A stretch of 64,000 nt of DNA from Candidatus Acetatifactor stercoripullorum (GTDB lineage Bacteria; Bacillota; Clostridia; Lachnospirales; Lachnospiraceae). This document shows, one piece after another, positions 8,129-18,136 of this stretch. The DNA is taken from assembly GCA_019114005.1 (NCBI GenBank), contig DXGH01000064.1:1-64000 (forward strand), read 5' to 3'. The position numbers were made by a program, and so were the translations under genes. Within the stretch, counting starts at the first letter, position 1. Each line of letters opens with the position of its first letter. The notes below the pieces were generated by a model. That model made no database searches and was not told where the DNA came from. It saw only the letters and a list, made by a program, of their open reading frames with translations.

Positions 8129-9007
8129 ATGAAAAAAATAATTGCCATGACCCTTGCTGCGGTAATGTGCGCAGCGGCACTTACGGCCTGCGGCAGCGAC
8201 GCTGCAAATGCAGACGTGCAGAGCACTGTTTCAGAGACGCAGAGCGCGTCCACTGAAGGCGCTTCTACAGAAGCACAGGAGACCCAGGCTGCTTCTGAGG
8301 AAAATGCCTCCACAGAGGCAGAGACTGCAGACGGCGACAATGTGCTGATTGTAGGAACCAATGCCGAGTTCCCGCCCTTTGAGTATGTGGGGGATGACGG
8401 AGAACCCGACGGCTTTGACATTGCGCTGATTAAGGCGATCGGCGAGAAGCTGGGTATGGAGGTACAGGTGGAGAACATGGAGTTTAACTCCCTGATTGCT
8501 TCCATTGGCACTAAGATTGACGCAGTCATCGCAGGCATGACCGTGACAGAAGAGCGTGCGGCTGCAGTGGATTTTTCCGACACCTATTATGAGGCTGTAC
8601 AGTCTGTGATTGTTCCTGCAGATTCTGACATTAAGGCGGCTGCGGATCTGGAGAACAAGACCATCGGCGTTCAGCTGGACACCACCGGCAACTTTATTGC
8701 AGACGAAATTCCCGGAGCTACGGTGCAGGCTTATAATAAGGGCGCTGATGCGGTAAACGATCTGATCAACGGAAGAGTGGACGCTGTCATCATCGATACC
8801 AATCCGGCACAGGTGTTTGCACAGCAGTTCGAGGGAGAGCTGGTTGCGCTGGACGGTGCGGACTTTGATTTTGAGGCGGAGTACTATGCGATTGCCCTTC
8901 CCAAGGGAAGCGATCTGGTGGAAAAGGTAAATCAGGCCATTGCCGATCTGAAGGCAGACGGCACCTTTGACGCTCTGGTGGCACAGTATATCGGCGAAGT
9001 GGAATAG
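8129..9007 (+). CDS. amino-acid ABC transporter substrate-binding lipoprotein
   Basis: A 292-residue lipoprotein (lipobox ALTAC, Cys21) with a Ser/Thr/Ala/Glu-rich linker to about residue 70, then a complete family-3 solute-binding domain. The domain opens VGTNAEFPPFEYVGDDGEPDGFDI, in shortened form here FPPFEYVGDDG, and contains GMTVTEERAAAVDFSDTYYE-like core text (GMTVTEERA). This is the polar amino-acid class (His/Gln/Cys/Arg). It captures substrate outside the membrane for the permease and ATPase that follow. The ATG at 8129 is preceded by AGGAGGAGG; longer upstream starts lack an RBS and would spoil the signal peptide. A terminator separates it from the permease, probably giving binding protein in excess. 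The substrate cannot be told from sequence. Confidence 0.92.
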   Translation: MKKIIAMTLAAVMCAAALTACGSDAANADVQSTVSETQSASTEGASTEAQETQAASEENASTEAETADGDNVLIVGTNAEFPPFEYVGDDGEPDGFDIALIKAIGEKLGMEVQVENMEFNSLIASIGTKIDAVIAGMTVTEERAAAVDFSDTYYEAVQSVIVPADSDIKAAADLENKTIGVQLDTTGNFIADEIPGATVQAYNKGADAVNDLINGRVDAVIIDTNPAQVFAQQFEGELVALDGADFDFEAEYYAIALPKGSDLVEKVNQAIADLKADGTFDALVAQYIGEVE

Positions 9008-9043
9008 TTATTTTGTATAAATAAACAAATTTCGCACATTTTG

Positions 9044-9075
9044 GAGGATAATGGTTGTACCGTTATCCTCTTTTT
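9044..9075 (+). terminator. intra-operon terminator after the binding-protein gene
   Basis: 11-bp stem GAGGATAATGG / CCGTTATCCTC (one G-T pair), 5-base loop, then five T. It sits between the binding protein and permease genes, a classic way to set a high binding-protein to permease ratio. Confidence 0.85.
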
Positions 9076-9138
9076 GGTATGATAGATATCATGATATCTA
9101 TATCTATCACGACAAAAGAAAGAAGAGGATTCTGAGCT

Positions 9139-9837
9139 ATGGAATGGTTAAATTCTGTCTGGCTGAAGATTGAGGCCGCCTTTATCACGGGAGACAGGTG
9201 GAAGCTGTATGTAAGTGGTCTTGGAATTACTATGGAGGTGGCTTTTTTTGCGGCTATCATCGGTGTGGTCATAGGCACTGTGGTGGCGTTTATGAAGCTG
9301 TCGCGCAGAAAAAACGGCAAGCCCACCATATTGACCCATATTGCGGGAATTTACATTGACATTATCAGAGGTACGCCCTCTGTCCTGCAGCTGATGATCA
9401 TGTGGTTCGTGGTACTGGCAAGCTGTAAAAACGGAATTCTGGTGGCCAGCATCACCTTCGGGATTAACTCCGGGGCTTATGTGGCGGAGATTGTCCGTGC
9501 TGGGATTCTGGCGGTGGATAAGGGACAGACGGAGGCAGGCCGTTCCCTGGGACTGAACAACTTTCAGACCATGCGCTATATTGTCATACCCCAGGCGTTT
9601 AAAAATGTGCTTCCTCCTCTGGGAAACGAGTTTATCGTGCTGATCAAGGAGACTGCCATTGTAGGCTATGTAGGGCTCAGCGATCTGACCCGTGTATCCA
9701 ATCAGGTGGGCTCCAGGCTGTTTGACTCCTTTACGCCACTGGTAGGCGCGGCGATCGTCTATTTTATCATCATCAAAATATTGACCAAGCTGCTGGAAAA
9801 ACTGGAGAGGAGGCTGCGGAAAAGTGATAACCGTTAA
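9139..9837 (+). CDS. polar amino-acid ABC transporter permease
   Basis: A 232-residue inner-membrane permease of the HisM/GlnP class. It has about five hydrophobic helices and the EAA loop that docks the ATPase ([20 protein letters not shown]). [11 protein letters not shown] near residue 78 is the typical family signature. The start ATG is preceded by AAGAAGAGGAT. It overlaps the downstream ATPase by 14 bases. A single permease implies a homodimer. No own promoter was clearly seen; transcription probably reads through the preceding terminator. Confidence 0.93.
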   Translation: MEWLNSVWLKIEAAFITGDRWKLYVSGLGITMEVAFFAAIIGVVIGTVVAFMKLSRRKNGKPTILTHIAGIYIDIIRGTPSVLQLMIMWFVVLASCKNGILVASITFGINSGAYVAEIVRAGILAVDKGQTEAGRSLGLNNFQTMRYIVIPQAFKNVLPPLGNEFIVLIKETAIVGYVGLSDLTRVSNQVGSRLFDSFTPLVGAAIVYFIIIKILTKLLEKLERRLRKSDNR

Positions 9838-10546
9838 GGATCTGCATAAAAAATTTGAGGACAACCATGTTTTGCGTGGAATCAACTATGAGATACAGCA
9901 AGGGGAAAAGATCGTGGTCATAGGCCCTTCCGGATCGGGGAAAAGCACCTTTTTACGGTGTCTGAATCTGCTTGAGACGCCCACAAGCGGAGAAATATGG
10001 TTTGACGGACAAAACATTACCGATCCCAAAACAGATATCAACAAGGTGAGAGAGCATATGGGTATGGTGTTTCAGCACTTTAATCTGTTCAATAACCTTA
10101 CCATCATGGACAATATCACCCTTGCGCCCATAAAGCTAAAGCTGATGAAGCCCGAGGAGGCGAAGGAAAATGCGCTGAAGCTGCTAAACCGGGTGGGGCT
10201 TTCCGAGAAGGCCGACGCCTATCCCAGCTCTTTGAGCGGCGGGCAGAAGCAGAGAATTGCCATTGTCCGTTCTCTGGCCATGAGCCCGAAGGTGATGCTG
10301 TTTGACGAGCCCACCTCTGCCCTTGACCCGGAAATGGTGGGAGAGGTTTTGGAGGTTATGAGAGAGCTGGCAGAAAGCGGCATGACCATGGTGGTGGTGA
10401 CCCACGAGATGGGCTTTGCCAGAGAGGTGGGAACCAAGGTAGTGTTTATGGATCAGGGGAATATCGTGGAGGAAAATACCCCGGCTCAGTTTTTTGCAAA
10501 TCCCAAGAGTCCCAGACTGCAGGAGTTTCTTTCCAAAGTGCTGTAG
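9824..10546 (+). CDS. polar amino-acid ABC transporter ATP-binding protein (GlnQ-type)
   Basis: A 240-residue ABC ATPase with Walker [11 protein letters not shown]-loop MVFQHFNLF, signature LSGGQKQR, Walker [15 protein letters not shown] and the switch His (VVTHE). It energises the permease encoded just upstream. It starts with GTG inside the end of the permease gene, with GGAGAGGAGG upstream, so translation is coupled. The length is the family norm (about 240). Confidence 0.95.
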   Translation: MITVKDLHKKFEDNHVLRGINYEIQQGEKIVVIGPSGSGKSTFLRCLNLLETPTSGEIWFDGQNITDPKTDINKVREHMGMVFQHFNLFNNLTIMDNITLAPIKLKLMKPEEAKENALKLLNRVGLSEKADAYPSSLSGGQKQRIAIVRSLAMSPKVMLFDEPTSALDPEMVGEVLEVMRELAESGMTMVVVTHEMGFAREVGTKVVFMDQGNIVEENTPAQFFANPKSPRLQEFLSKVL

Positions 10547-10581
10547 GAGCGAGGACTCTGCAAAGGTGAAAGGACAGGGCA

Positions 10582-11598
10582 ATGATAACCATTTCATTAT
10601 GTATGATTGTAAAAAATGAAGAGAAGGTACTGGCACGGTGCCTGGACAGCATTGCGGATCTGGTGGATGAAATTATTATTGTGGACACAGGCTCCAGTGA
10701 CAGTACAAAAGAAATTGCAGCCCGGTATACCGGGCTGCTTTACGACTTTCTGTGGACGGATGATTTCAGTGCGGCCAGGAATTATGCCTTTTCCAAGGCC
10801 ACTAAGGAATATATTTATTCTGCGGATGCGGACGAGGTGCTGTCGGAGGAAAACAGAGAGCGCTTCCGGATATTGAAGGAAACACTGCTTCCTGAGATTG
10901 AAATTGTCCAGATGAAATATGGGAATCAGCTTCAATATGGCACAGTTTACAATTTTGATGAGGAATACCGTCCCAAGCTTTTTAAAAGACAGCGGGAATT
11001 TGTGTGGGAGGAGCCAATCCATGAACAGGTACGGCTGGCTCCTGTTTTGTACGACAGCGATATTGTGATCACCCATATGCCCCAGCAGAATCATGCCGGA
11101 CGTGATCTTGCAAATTTCAGGAAGCAGACTGCAGCCGGCCGGCGGCTTTCCACAAGACTGCACAATCTGTATGCCAGAGAGCTTTACCTGTCCGGAGAGA
11201 GAGAGGATTTTGCGCAGGCGGCGGATTTCTTCCAAAAATCTGCGGCAGATGTGAACAGAAGCAAAGAGGAGCTGGTGGAGGCATGCTGCGTTGCGGCGAA
11301 AGCGGCCAGGCTTTCAGGAGATGTGGGGGCTTTCCTGAAATATACGTCAAAGGTCATTGCAGGGGAGGGCTGCTCGGAAATCTGCTGTGAGCTGGGTCAG
11401 TTTCATGAGGAGCGAAAGGACTATGAAGAGGCTGCAATTTGGTATTACAATGCGGTCTATGAGACCGCACCGGCGTTAAGCATCGCCTGTGGGGACAGAG
11501 AGGGCCTCAAGGGGCTGATCCGCTGCTATGAGGCCCTTGGAAACAGGGAGCAGGCCGAAGCGTATAGAAAAGAGCTTGCAGCATTGGAGGAAGGATAA
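10582..11598 (+). CDS. family 2 glycosyltransferase with C-terminal helical (TPR-like) region
   Basis: A 338-residue protein. The N-terminal 200 residues are a GT-A fold of the SunS/WaaE-like group: ISLCMIVKNEEKVLARCLDS at the start, IIIVDTGSSDSTKEIA for nucleotide binding, and DADEV as the metal-binding D-x-D. The C-terminal 130 residues are helical with repeated A/Y/W patterns like tetratricopeptide repeats. It probably transfers a sugar to an unknown acceptor in the cytoplasm. It starts 35 bases after the ABC ATPase with GGTGAAAGGACA as RBS, and hisC follows 4 bases after its stop, so it belongs to a long array. No neighbour hints at its acceptor. Confidence 0.82.
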   Translation: MITISLCMIVKNEEKVLARCLDSIADLVDEIIIVDTGSSDSTKEIAARYTGLLYDFLWTDDFSAARNYAFSKATKEYIYSADADEVLSEENRERFRILKETLLPEIEIVQMKYGNQLQYGTVYNFDEEYRPKLFKRQREFVWEEPIHEQVRLAPVLYDSDIVITHMPQQNHAGRDLANFRKQTAAGRRLSTRLHNLYARELYLSGEREDFAQAADFFQKSAADVNRSKEELVEACCVAAKAARLSGDVGAFLKYTSKVIAGEGCSEICCELGQFHEERKDYEEAAIWYYNAVYETAPALSIACGDREGLKGLIRCYEALGNREQAEAYRKELAALEEG

Positions 11599-11602
11599 GA
11601 GC

Positions 11603-12679
11603 ATGGAAAACAGAAAGTGGGAAGAGAATATAAGAAGGGTGATCCCCTATGTGGCGGGGGAACAGCCAAACAAGGCGGGGATGATAAAGCTGAACACCAA
11701 TGAGTGCCCCTATCCACCCTCTCCGCAGGTAGAAAAAGCACTAAAGGAGCTGGATTCCAAAGCGTTTCGTCTGTATCCTGATCCTGACAACAGACTGCTT
11801 ACCCGGGCTTTGGCGGAGTACTACCATGTGGAGCCGGAGCAGGTCTTTGCGGGGGTGGGCTCAGACGACGTGCTGTCCATGGCGTTTATGACCTTTTTTA
11901 ACGGCAAAAAGCCCATTTTATTCCCGGATGTCACCTATTCCTTTTACGATGTGTGGGCTGGTCTCCATCACATACCCTATGAAACCTGCCCGCTGGATGA
12001 AAGCTGGCATATCAGGCCAGAGGATTACAGGCGGCCAAATGGAGGCGTGATTTTTCCCAATCCAAACGCCCCTACGGGACTTTGCGAAAGTCTGGATACG
12101 GTGGAAGAGATTGTAAGGGATAACAGGGACTGTGTAGTGATTGTGGATGAGGCTTATATTGACTTTGGGGGAGAGAGTGCGCTGCCCTTGTTAAAGAAGT
12201 ATGATAATCTGTTTGTGGTGCAGACCTTCTCAAAATCCCGTGCCATGGCAGGAATGCGTATCGGCTTTGGCATTGGGAATGAGCGCCTGGTGAAATATTT
12301 GAACGATGTAAAGTTTTCCTTTAACTCCTATACCTTGAATCTTCCCGCACAGGTGCTGGGGGCGGAAGCAGTAAGAGACGAAAAATATTTTCGGGATACC
12401 ACAGACAGGATTATTGCCACCAGGGAAAGGGTGAAGCAGAGGCTGGCAGAGTTAGGCTTTACTTTTCCGGACTCTATGGCAAACTTTATTTTTGCGTCCC
12501 ACAAGAGCATACCGGCGGGTGAGATTTTTCAGGCGCTGCGTGAGAGAGATATTTATGTGCGGTATTGGAATAAACCCAGAATCAACAATTATCTTCGGAT
12601 CACCATAGGAACAGATGAGGAGATGGATGCGCTTCTTGCCTTTTTGGAGAACTTTATTGCCGGAAAGGGGTGCAGGTAA
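11603..12679 (+). CDS. hisC: histidinol-phosphate aminotransferase
   Basis: A 358-residue fold-type I PLP aminotransferase. It has LNTNECPYPPSP near the N-terminus, PNPNAPTG for the substrate loop, VDEAYIDFGG for the cofactor Asp-Tyr pair, the Schiff-base lysine in TFSKSRAMAGMR, and an RIT end motif with the phosphate-binding Arg. HisC converts imidazole-acetol phosphate to histidinol phosphate and often doubles for aromatic amino acids. No other his genes are near, so a broader aminotransferase role is possible. The ATG at 11603 with AGGAAGGATAAG upstream was chosen over a start 75 bases earlier inside the glycosyltransferase gene. The stop overlaps the next start by one base (TAATG). Confidence 0.88.
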   Translation: MENRKWEENIRRVIPYVAGEQPNKAGMIKLNTNECPYPPSPQVEKALKELDSKAFRLYPDPDNRLLTRALAEYYHVEPEQVFAGVGSDDVLSMAFMTFFNGKKPILFPDVTYSFYDVWAGLHHIPYETCPLDESWHIRPEDYRRPNGGVIFPNPNAPTGLCESLDTVEEIVRDNRDCVVIVDEAYIDFGGESALPLLKKYDNLFVVQTFSKSRAMAGMRIGFGIGNERLVKYLNDVKFSFNSYTLNLPAQVLGAEAVRDEKYFRDTTDRIIATRERVKQRLAELGFTFPDSMANFIFASHKSIPAGEIFQALRERDIYVRYWNKPRINNYLRITIGTDEEMDALLAFLENFIAGKGCR

Positions 12680-13488
12680 TGGAGAGAAATGACGGTATTT
12701 ATGGAGATTTTGCCGCTGTATATGACAGGTTTATGGACAATACTCCCTATGGGGAATGGTGTCTTGTACTGACGCAGCTGATAGAAAAATACGGTGTGTC
12801 GAAACCTGAACGGGATAGTGAGGAACTGCTGGAGGCAGAACGAAATCTGGTGGTGGATTTAGGCTGCGGCACAGGCACTCTGACAGAGCTGCTTTATGAA
12901 AAGGGCTATGACATGATCGGCGTGGACAGCTCCCAGGACATGCTCAATATTGCCCTGGAAAAGCGGGAAATGAGCGGTTCTGAAATCTTATACTTACAGC
13001 AGGACATGCGAGAGCTGGAGCTGTATTCCACGGTGGGAACCGTAATCAGCGTCTGTGACTCCTTAAATTATATTCTGGAGGAGGAAGAGCTTTTGGCGGT
13101 CTTTTCTCTGGTAAACAATTATCTTTATCCCGGGGGCATTTTTATCTTTGATTTCAACACAGCCTATAAATACCGCGAGGTGATCGGGGATACGGTGATT
13201 GCGGAAAACAGAGAGGACTGCAGCTTTATCTGGGAAAATTTCTACGACCCTGAGGAGGAGATCAACGAGTATGATCTCACTGTATTTGTGCGGGAGGAGG
13301 AAGAGCTGTTCCGTAAGTTTACAGAGACCCATTTTCAGCGGGGCTATACCAAGGAGCAGATAAAAGCCCTGTTGGAAAAGGCGGGAATGACGCTGGTAGA
13401 AATGTTTGACGGGGACACCAGGGGAGCGGTGACTGATATGAGCCAGAGAATCTGCGTGGTTGCCAGAGAACGGGGAAAGGAGCAATGA
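12679..13488 (+). CDS. class I SAM-dependent methyltransferase
   Basis: A 269-residue cytosolic methyltransferase with the SAM-binding glycine motif VVDLGCGTGTLTELL, acidic post-I residue GVDSS, and a ubiE/BioC-like core. The N-terminus (YGDFAAVYDRFMDNTPYGEW) is typical of a frequently annotated Clostridia family lying near hisC/hslO. The ATG at 12679 overlaps the hisC stop and has AAAGGGGTG upstream; a GTG at 12670 is possible. The substrate is unknown. The gene ends with an ATGA overlap with hslO, so the two are translationally coupled. Confidence 0.85.
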   Translation: MERNDGIYGDFAAVYDRFMDNTPYGEWCLVLTQLIEKYGVSKPERDSEELLEAERNLVVDLGCGTGTLTELLYEKGYDMIGVDSSQDMLNIALEKREMSGSEILYLQQDMRELELYSTVGTVISVCDSLNYILEEEELLAVFSLVNNYLYPGGIFIFDFNTAYKYREVIGDTVIAENREDCSFIWENFYDPEEEINEYDLTVFVREEEELFRKFTETHFQRGYTKEQIKALLEKAGMTLVEMFDGDTRGAVTDMSQRICVVARERGKEQ

Positions 13489-14369
13489 AAATGTCTGATT
13501 ATATCGTGAGAGCTTCGGCTGCAGACGCGCAGATCCGCGCTTTTGCCTGCACTGCAAGAGAGGTGGCGGAGACGGCCAGAAGGGCCCATAATACAAGCCC
13601 CGTGGTAACGGCGGCTCTGGGACGGCTTTTGAGCGCCGGGGCAATGATGGGCGTTATGTTAAAGGGAGAACAGGATATTTTAACGCTGCAGATCAGTGGG
13701 GACGGTCCGGCGGGAGGGCTTACTGTAACTGCAGATTCTCATGGAAATGTAAAGGGCTACGCCAATGTGCCGGATGTAATTCTTCCCGCAAATGCCGTGG
13801 GGAAGCTGGATGTGGCGGGAGCCATAGGAAAGGGAAGCCTGCGGGTCATAAAGGACATGGGCTTAAAGGAGCCCTATGTGGGACAGACTCTTTTGCAGAC
13901 GGGCGAGATTGCGGAGGATTTGACCTATTATTTTGCTGCCTCCGAGCAGGTGCCCTCCAGCGTGGGGCTGGGCGTGCTGATGGAGAGAGACAACACTGTG
14001 AAGCAGGCGGGCGGCTTTATCGTACAGCTGATGCCCTTTGCAGAGGAAGGGGTGATAGACAGGCTGGAAGAGAATCTGAGAAAAATCACCTCAGTGACCG
14101 CTCTGCTGGAGGCAGGAAATACCCCGGAACAGATTCTCGGACAGCTTCTTGCGGGACTAAACATGGAGATCACAGATACCATCCCCACAGCGTTTGTGTG
14201 CAGCTGCAGCAAAGCGCGTGTGGAAAAAGCTTTGATCAGTATCGGAAAAGAGGAGCTTAAGGACATGATTGAGGAAGGAAAAGAAATAGAGGTTAACTGC
14301 CATTTCTGCAATCGAAATTACTGCTTTAGCGTAGAGGAGCTAAAGCAGCTGTATGAAAAGGCTCGCTGA
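13485..14369 (+). CDS. hslO: redox-regulated chaperonin Hsp33
   Basis: A 294-residue protein matching Hsp33 over its length. The zinc/redox switch cysteines are present as CSC (near residue 245) and CHFC (near 271). The core contains QISGDGPAGGLTVTADSHG and GYANVP. Hsp33 is activated by oxidative unfolding: the four Cys release zinc, form disulfides, and the dimer then holds unfolded proteins. The ATG overlaps the methyltransferase stop by 4 bases, with GGAAAGGAG upstream. The length matches the family norm of about 290. Confidence 0.96.
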   Translation: MKMSDYIVRASAADAQIRAFACTAREVAETARRAHNTSPVVTAALGRLLSAGAMMGVMLKGEQDILTLQISGDGPAGGLTVTADSHGNVKGYANVPDVILPANAVGKLDVAGAIGKGSLRVIKDMGLKEPYVGQTLLQTGEIAEDLTYYFAASEQVPSSVGLGVLMERDNTVKQAGGFIVQLMPFAEEGVIDRLEENLRKITSVTALLEAGNTPEQILGQLLAGLNMEITDTIPTAFVCSCSKARVEKALISIGKEELKDMIEEGKEIEVNCHFCNRNYCFSVEELKQLYEKAR

Positions 14370-14385
14370 GAGGAGGGGAAAAGGC

Positions 14386-16299
14386 ATGCAACAGGGATTT
14401 ATCAAGACGGCGGCGGTCACTCCTAAGATCAGGGTGGCGGATCCGGCATATAATGCCCAGGTGATTTTGGAAAAGCTGGAGGAGGCCTGGGAGCATGGGG
14501 CCAGAATCATTGTGTTTCCTGAACTGTGTCTTACCGGATACACCTGCGGCGACTTGTTTTTACAGCAAAAGCTGTTGGAGGAGGCCAAGAGACAGCTTCT
14601 TTTGATTGCGAATGCCACAGAGGGAAAGGACGCTCTTGTGATGGTGGGGCTTCCCCTGGAAAGGGACGGCAGGCTTTATAATGTGGCTGCGGTGCTCCAG
14701 GACGGAGCCATTCTGGGAATGGTGCCTAAATCCAATATACCAAGCTATGCCGAATTTTACGAGGGGAGGCATTTTTCCCAGGGAAACGCTCAGGTGGTCA
14801 GCTATTATCTGGAGGGGGAGGAAATTCCCTTTGGAACCAATCTTCTGTTCGAATGTATGAATCTGCCCGGGCTTACCCTGGGCTGTGAAATCTGTGAGGA
14901 CTTGTGGGTGGCAAGCCCCCCTGGAACCAATCACGGACTGATGGGAGCCAGCGTGATTGTCAATCTTTCGGCCTCCAATGAGACGGTGGGAAAGGGTGAA
15001 TACAGGGAGCTTTTGGTAAGGTCTGCCAGCGCCCGCCTGATCTGCGGTTATATTTACGCATCTGCAGGGGAGGGGGAATCCACCCAGGACCTTGTGTTTG
15101 GCGGCCATAATCTCATTGCGGAAAATGGTGTGATTCTGGCCCAGTCAAAGCGCTTTACGGGGGAGACTGTCTATGGGGACCTGGACCTGCAGAGGATTGC
15201 AGCGGAACGCCGCAGGATGGGAACCTTTGGAAAGGAACCGGATCTTTCCTATGTAGCGGTGCCCTTTAAGCTGAATATCATGGAGACGAAGCTGGAGAGA
15301 AGCTTTGAGCGCATGCCCTTTGTGCCTAAGGATCAGGCGGCCAGAAACAAAAGGTGTGAGGAGATTTTGTCCATTCAGGCTTTTGGACTGAAAAAGCGTT
15401 ACGAGCACACCGGCCTGAAAACGGCGGTGATCGGCGTTTCCGGGGGACTGGATTCCACCCTCGCTCTTTTGATTACCGTACGGACCTTTGACATGCTGGG
15501 ATTAGACAGGCGGGGAATCACAGCGGTGACCATGCCTTGCTTTGGCACCACGGATCGAACCTATGAGAATGCCTGCAGACTTGCAAAAACCCTGAACACT
15601 ACGCTGCGGGAGGTGGATATCAGGGATGCGGTGCTGATTCATTTCAGGGATATCGGACAGGATCAAAAGAATCATGACATCACCTATGAAAACGGGCAGG
15701 CCAGGGAGCGCACCCAGGTTCTTATGGATATTGCAAACCAGCAAAACGGACTTGTGATTGGCACCGGAGACATGTCGGAGCTTGCGCTGGGCTGGGCTAC
15801 CTACAATGGGGATCATATGTCCATGTACGGTGTCAACGCGGGAGTGCCAAAGACCCTGGTGCGGCATCTGGTGAAATACTATGCGGACACCTGTGGGGAT
15901 GAAGCCCTTGCGGCGGTTTTGCTTGACGTATTGGACACGCCCGTAAGCCCGGAGCTGCTGCCCCCGGTGGACGGAGTGATCTCCCAGAAAACGGAGGATC
16001 TGGTGGGGCCCTATGAGCTCCATGATTTCTTTTTGTATTATATGCTCAGATGTGGATTTCCACCGGCCAAGGTATACCGGGTTGCAAAGAAAGCGTTTCA
16101 GGGAAGCTATGACAATGAGACCATTCTGAAATGGCTTAAGACTTTTTACAGAAGATTCTTTGGCCAGCAGTTTAAGCGTTCCTGCCTGCCGGACGGACCC
16201 AAGGTGGGCAGCGTAGCTTTGTCTCCCAGAGGGGATTTACGCATGCCGTCGGATGCAAGCGCACAAATATGGCTTAAGGAGCTGGAGGGGCTGTTATAA
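14386..16299 (+). CDS. nadE: glutamine-dependent NAD+ synthetase
   Basis: A 637-residue two-domain enzyme. The N-terminal nitrilase-like glutaminase (1-300) has Glu in VFPELCLTGYTCGD and Cys in CEICEDLWV. The C-terminal NAD synthetase has the PP-loop GVSGGLDSTLAL. Ammonia from glutamine converts deamido-NAD+ to NAD+ using ATP in the cytoplasm, and a tunnel links the sites. The length fits the NadE-Gln type. The ATG at 14386 follows AGGAGGGGAAAAGG; an in-frame start 33 bases earlier lies inside hslO and lacks an RBS. It is the last gene of the array that starts at 10582. Its final codons form one arm of a long hairpin. Confidence 0.95.
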   Translation: MQQGFIKTAAVTPKIRVADPAYNAQVILEKLEEAWEHGARIIVFPELCLTGYTCGDLFLQQKLLEEAKRQLLLIANATEGKDALVMVGLPLERDGRLYNVAAVLQDGAILGMVPKSNIPSYAEFYEGRHFSQGNAQVVSYYLEGEEIPFGTNLLFECMNLPGLTLGCEICEDLWVASPPGTNHGLMGASVIVNLSASNETVGKGEYRELLVRSASARLICGYIYASAGEGESTQDLVFGGHNLIAENGVILAQSKRFTGETVYGDLDLQRIAAERRRMGTFGKEPDLSYVAVPFKLNIMETKLERSFERMPFVPKDQAARNKRCEEILSIQAFGLKKRYEHTGLKTAVIGVSGGLDSTLALLITVRTFDMLGLDRRGITAVTMPCFGTTDRTYENACRLAKTLNTTLREVDIRDAVLIHFRDIGQDQKNHDITYENGQARERTQVLMDIANQQNGLVIGTGDMSELALGWATYNGDHMSMYGVNAGVPKTLVRHLVKYYADTCGDEALAAVLLDVLDTPVSPELLPPVDGVISQKTEDLVGPYELHDFFLYYMLRCGFPPAKVYRVAKKAFQGSYDNETILKWLKTFYRRFFGQQFKRSCLPDGPKVGSVALSPRGDLRMPSDASAQIWLKELEGLL

Positions 16300-16319
16300 C
16301 CTCTCCGGCTCCTTAAGCC
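16271..16319. terminator. 20-bp stem terminator overlapping the end of nadE
   Basis: GGCTTAAGGAGCTGGAGGGG pairs with CCTCTCCGGCTCCTTAAGCC across a 9-base loop, with 18 Watson-Crick and 2 G-T pairs. The left arm is coding (last nadE codons). It separates nadE from the convergent chemoreceptor gene and probably works in both directions, although T-tracts are poor. Confidence 0.75.
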
Positions 16320-16339
16320 TTTATCGTAAAGAAGGAAAT

Positions 16340-18016
16340 TTAAAAGGTCTGTCTCAGCTTGAAATTCCCGGTGAGATCCTTGAGAACCTGTGCCTGTGCG
16401 GACAGCTCTTCACTGGCAGCCGCGCTCTCCTGTGAGGTGGCTGAATTGGACTGCACAACGCTGGAAATATCATTGACGCGGGTTACAATCTGCTGCAGAC
16501 CGGAGGACTCCTCATCTGTGATCTGTGCGATTTCCGCCATTCTGCCCTTGATATCCTGACTTTTGGCCGAAATATCCCCTAGCATGGAAGCTGTTTTTTC
16601 TGCCTTGTCAGAACCATCTGCCACAGCAGCCATAGTGTCCTCGATGAGCTGAGAAATTTCATCTGCGGCATCCCCGGATTTGCGTGCCAGCTCTGTGACC
16701 TCGTCCGCCACAACGGCAAAGCCCCGCCCTGCCTCTCCGGCCCTGGCCGCCTCGATAGAGGCATTCAAGGCAAGGAGCGTGGTCTGGGAGGTAATGTCGT
16801 TGATAATGCTGATAATTTTTTTGATCTGCTGGGATTTATCGGAAATGCCCTCCATGGACAAAATCATTTCCTGCATTTGCCCGTTGCCGTCGTTTATCAG
16901 ACCGCAGGTTTCATTTATCATGCCCTCCATCTCATGGATGTTTTCCACTGTCTCGTTGAGCTGGGAGGAAATGTCTTTCAATACCTTCGTAAGCTCCTCC
17001 ACGCTGTTTGCCTGACTTTCCGCGCCGTTAGAAAGATCCTGGGCGCCGCAGGCAATCTGATCCGCTCCCTGTGCGACCTGATCGGAGGAAAGCTTTACCT
17101 CGTTTAATGTTTCGCTGATACGCAGCGTAAATTCTGTGATGGACTGTTCGATCTGCTTGAAATCCCCGATAAATTCCACGGGAGATTCCAGGGCAAGATT
17201 TCCCTTGGCAAACTCTTTCATGCCGTAATTGATGGCCTGTATATAGCGGGAAAGCTCCCCACAGGAAAAGTCCAGGCTGCTTTTCAGCTCATTGATTTCG
17301 GCAAGACTGGTGTCAAAGCTCAGATCAAGATCCAGACACCCCTGGGAGAGTCTCTTTGTCTGAGAGACAATAGCGCTCAGATTGCCAATGATTTCAGCTT
17401 TAATCAGATAATACAGACGCAGGCTGAAGAAGCTGATTGATACCAGCACAAGGAAACAGGAAAATCCTACAGCGAGCAGAGTCAGGTTGAAATTAGAACT
17501 TGCGGAGGCAGAAAGCTCATTCAGCTGGCCGATGAAGGAATTTATCTCCGATACCAGAGCGTCTATGCTGGAGACTACCTGATTCTCATACGCCGTGAGG
17601 TATTGGGGGTCATTTGCAGCCTTCAAGGCTAAGACTTCCTCCGCAGAATCATGAATCTGCCTGTGCAAGGGCTCTGCAGCCGCTAAAAAATCTGAAAAAA
17701 GCGGGTTGGACGCAGTTTTCTCATTGTAAATAAATTGTCCAAAATCACAGGCAGTACAGTCGGTGCTTCCCGTAAATTCCACATCCTCCAGAAGAGACTG
17801 GCTCAAAGCGTTCAGCCATTTGTAGTGAGCGGTTTCAGCAGCGTAAAGCTCGCTGGTATAGGCATCGTATGTCTCAATGGCGTTATTCGCCGAATTTACT
17901 CCTGCAATCCCGGAAACCGCTACCACAGTTACCAGCGCCGTGGAGATAAAAATACCGCCGAAATTAATTTTCATTTCTCTTTTTAGTGTCTTTTGTACTT
18001 TGTTTTCTTTTCTCAT
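16340..18016 (-). CDS. methyl-accepting chemotaxis protein with CZB-like sensor
   Basis: A 558-residue chemoreceptor. It has a membrane helix near the N-terminus, an extracytoplasmic helical domain of about 150 residues, a second membrane helix, a HAMP region, then the signalling hairpin whose tip reads [24 protein letters not shown]. The sensor region contains HYKWL, then CTACDFGQF, then HRQIHD. This order of His, Cys-x-x-Cys-x-F-G and two more His resembles chemoreceptor zinc-binding (CZB) domains, normally cytoplasmic; here it lies between the two membrane helices. It would pass signals to CheA/CheW, which are not in the window. The start at 18016 has AAAAAAGGAAAA upstream; a start 38 codons earlier lacks an RBS. 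Confidence 0.9.
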   Translation of the reverse strand: MRKENKVQKTLKREMKINFGGIFISTALVTVVAVSGIAGVNSANNAIETYDAYTSELYAAETAHYKWLNALSQSLLEDVEFTGSTDCTACDFGQFIYNEKTASNPLFSDFLAAAEPLHRQIHDSAEEVLALKAANDPQYLTAYENQVVSSIDALVSEINSFIGQLNELSASASSNFNLTLLAVGFSCFLVLVSISFFSLRLYYLIKAEIIGNLSAIVSQTKRLSQGCLDLDLSFDTSLAEINELKSSLDFSCGELSRYIQAINYGMKEFAKGNLALESPVEFIGDFKQIEQSITEFTLRISETLNEVKLSSDQVAQGADQIACGAQDLSNGAESQANSVEELTKVLKDISSQLNETVENIHEMEGMINETCGLINDGNGQMQEMILSMEGISDKSQQIKKIISIINDITSQTTLLALNASIEAARAGEAGRGFAVVADEVTELARKSGDAADEISQLIEDTMAAVADGSDKAEKTASMLGDISAKSQDIKGRMAEIAQITDEESSGLQQIVTRVNDISSVVQSNSATSQESAAASEELSAQAQVLKDLTGNFKLRQTF

Positions 18017-18136
18017 GTTTTTTCCTTTTTTATTTTTTTTTAGTTTACATGGAAGAAGCAGCTTTAGGCAACTATTAATTTCATAAAAAACAAGGAAATA
18101 AGTACTATATTTTAGATAATTACGCCGCATTGTCTC

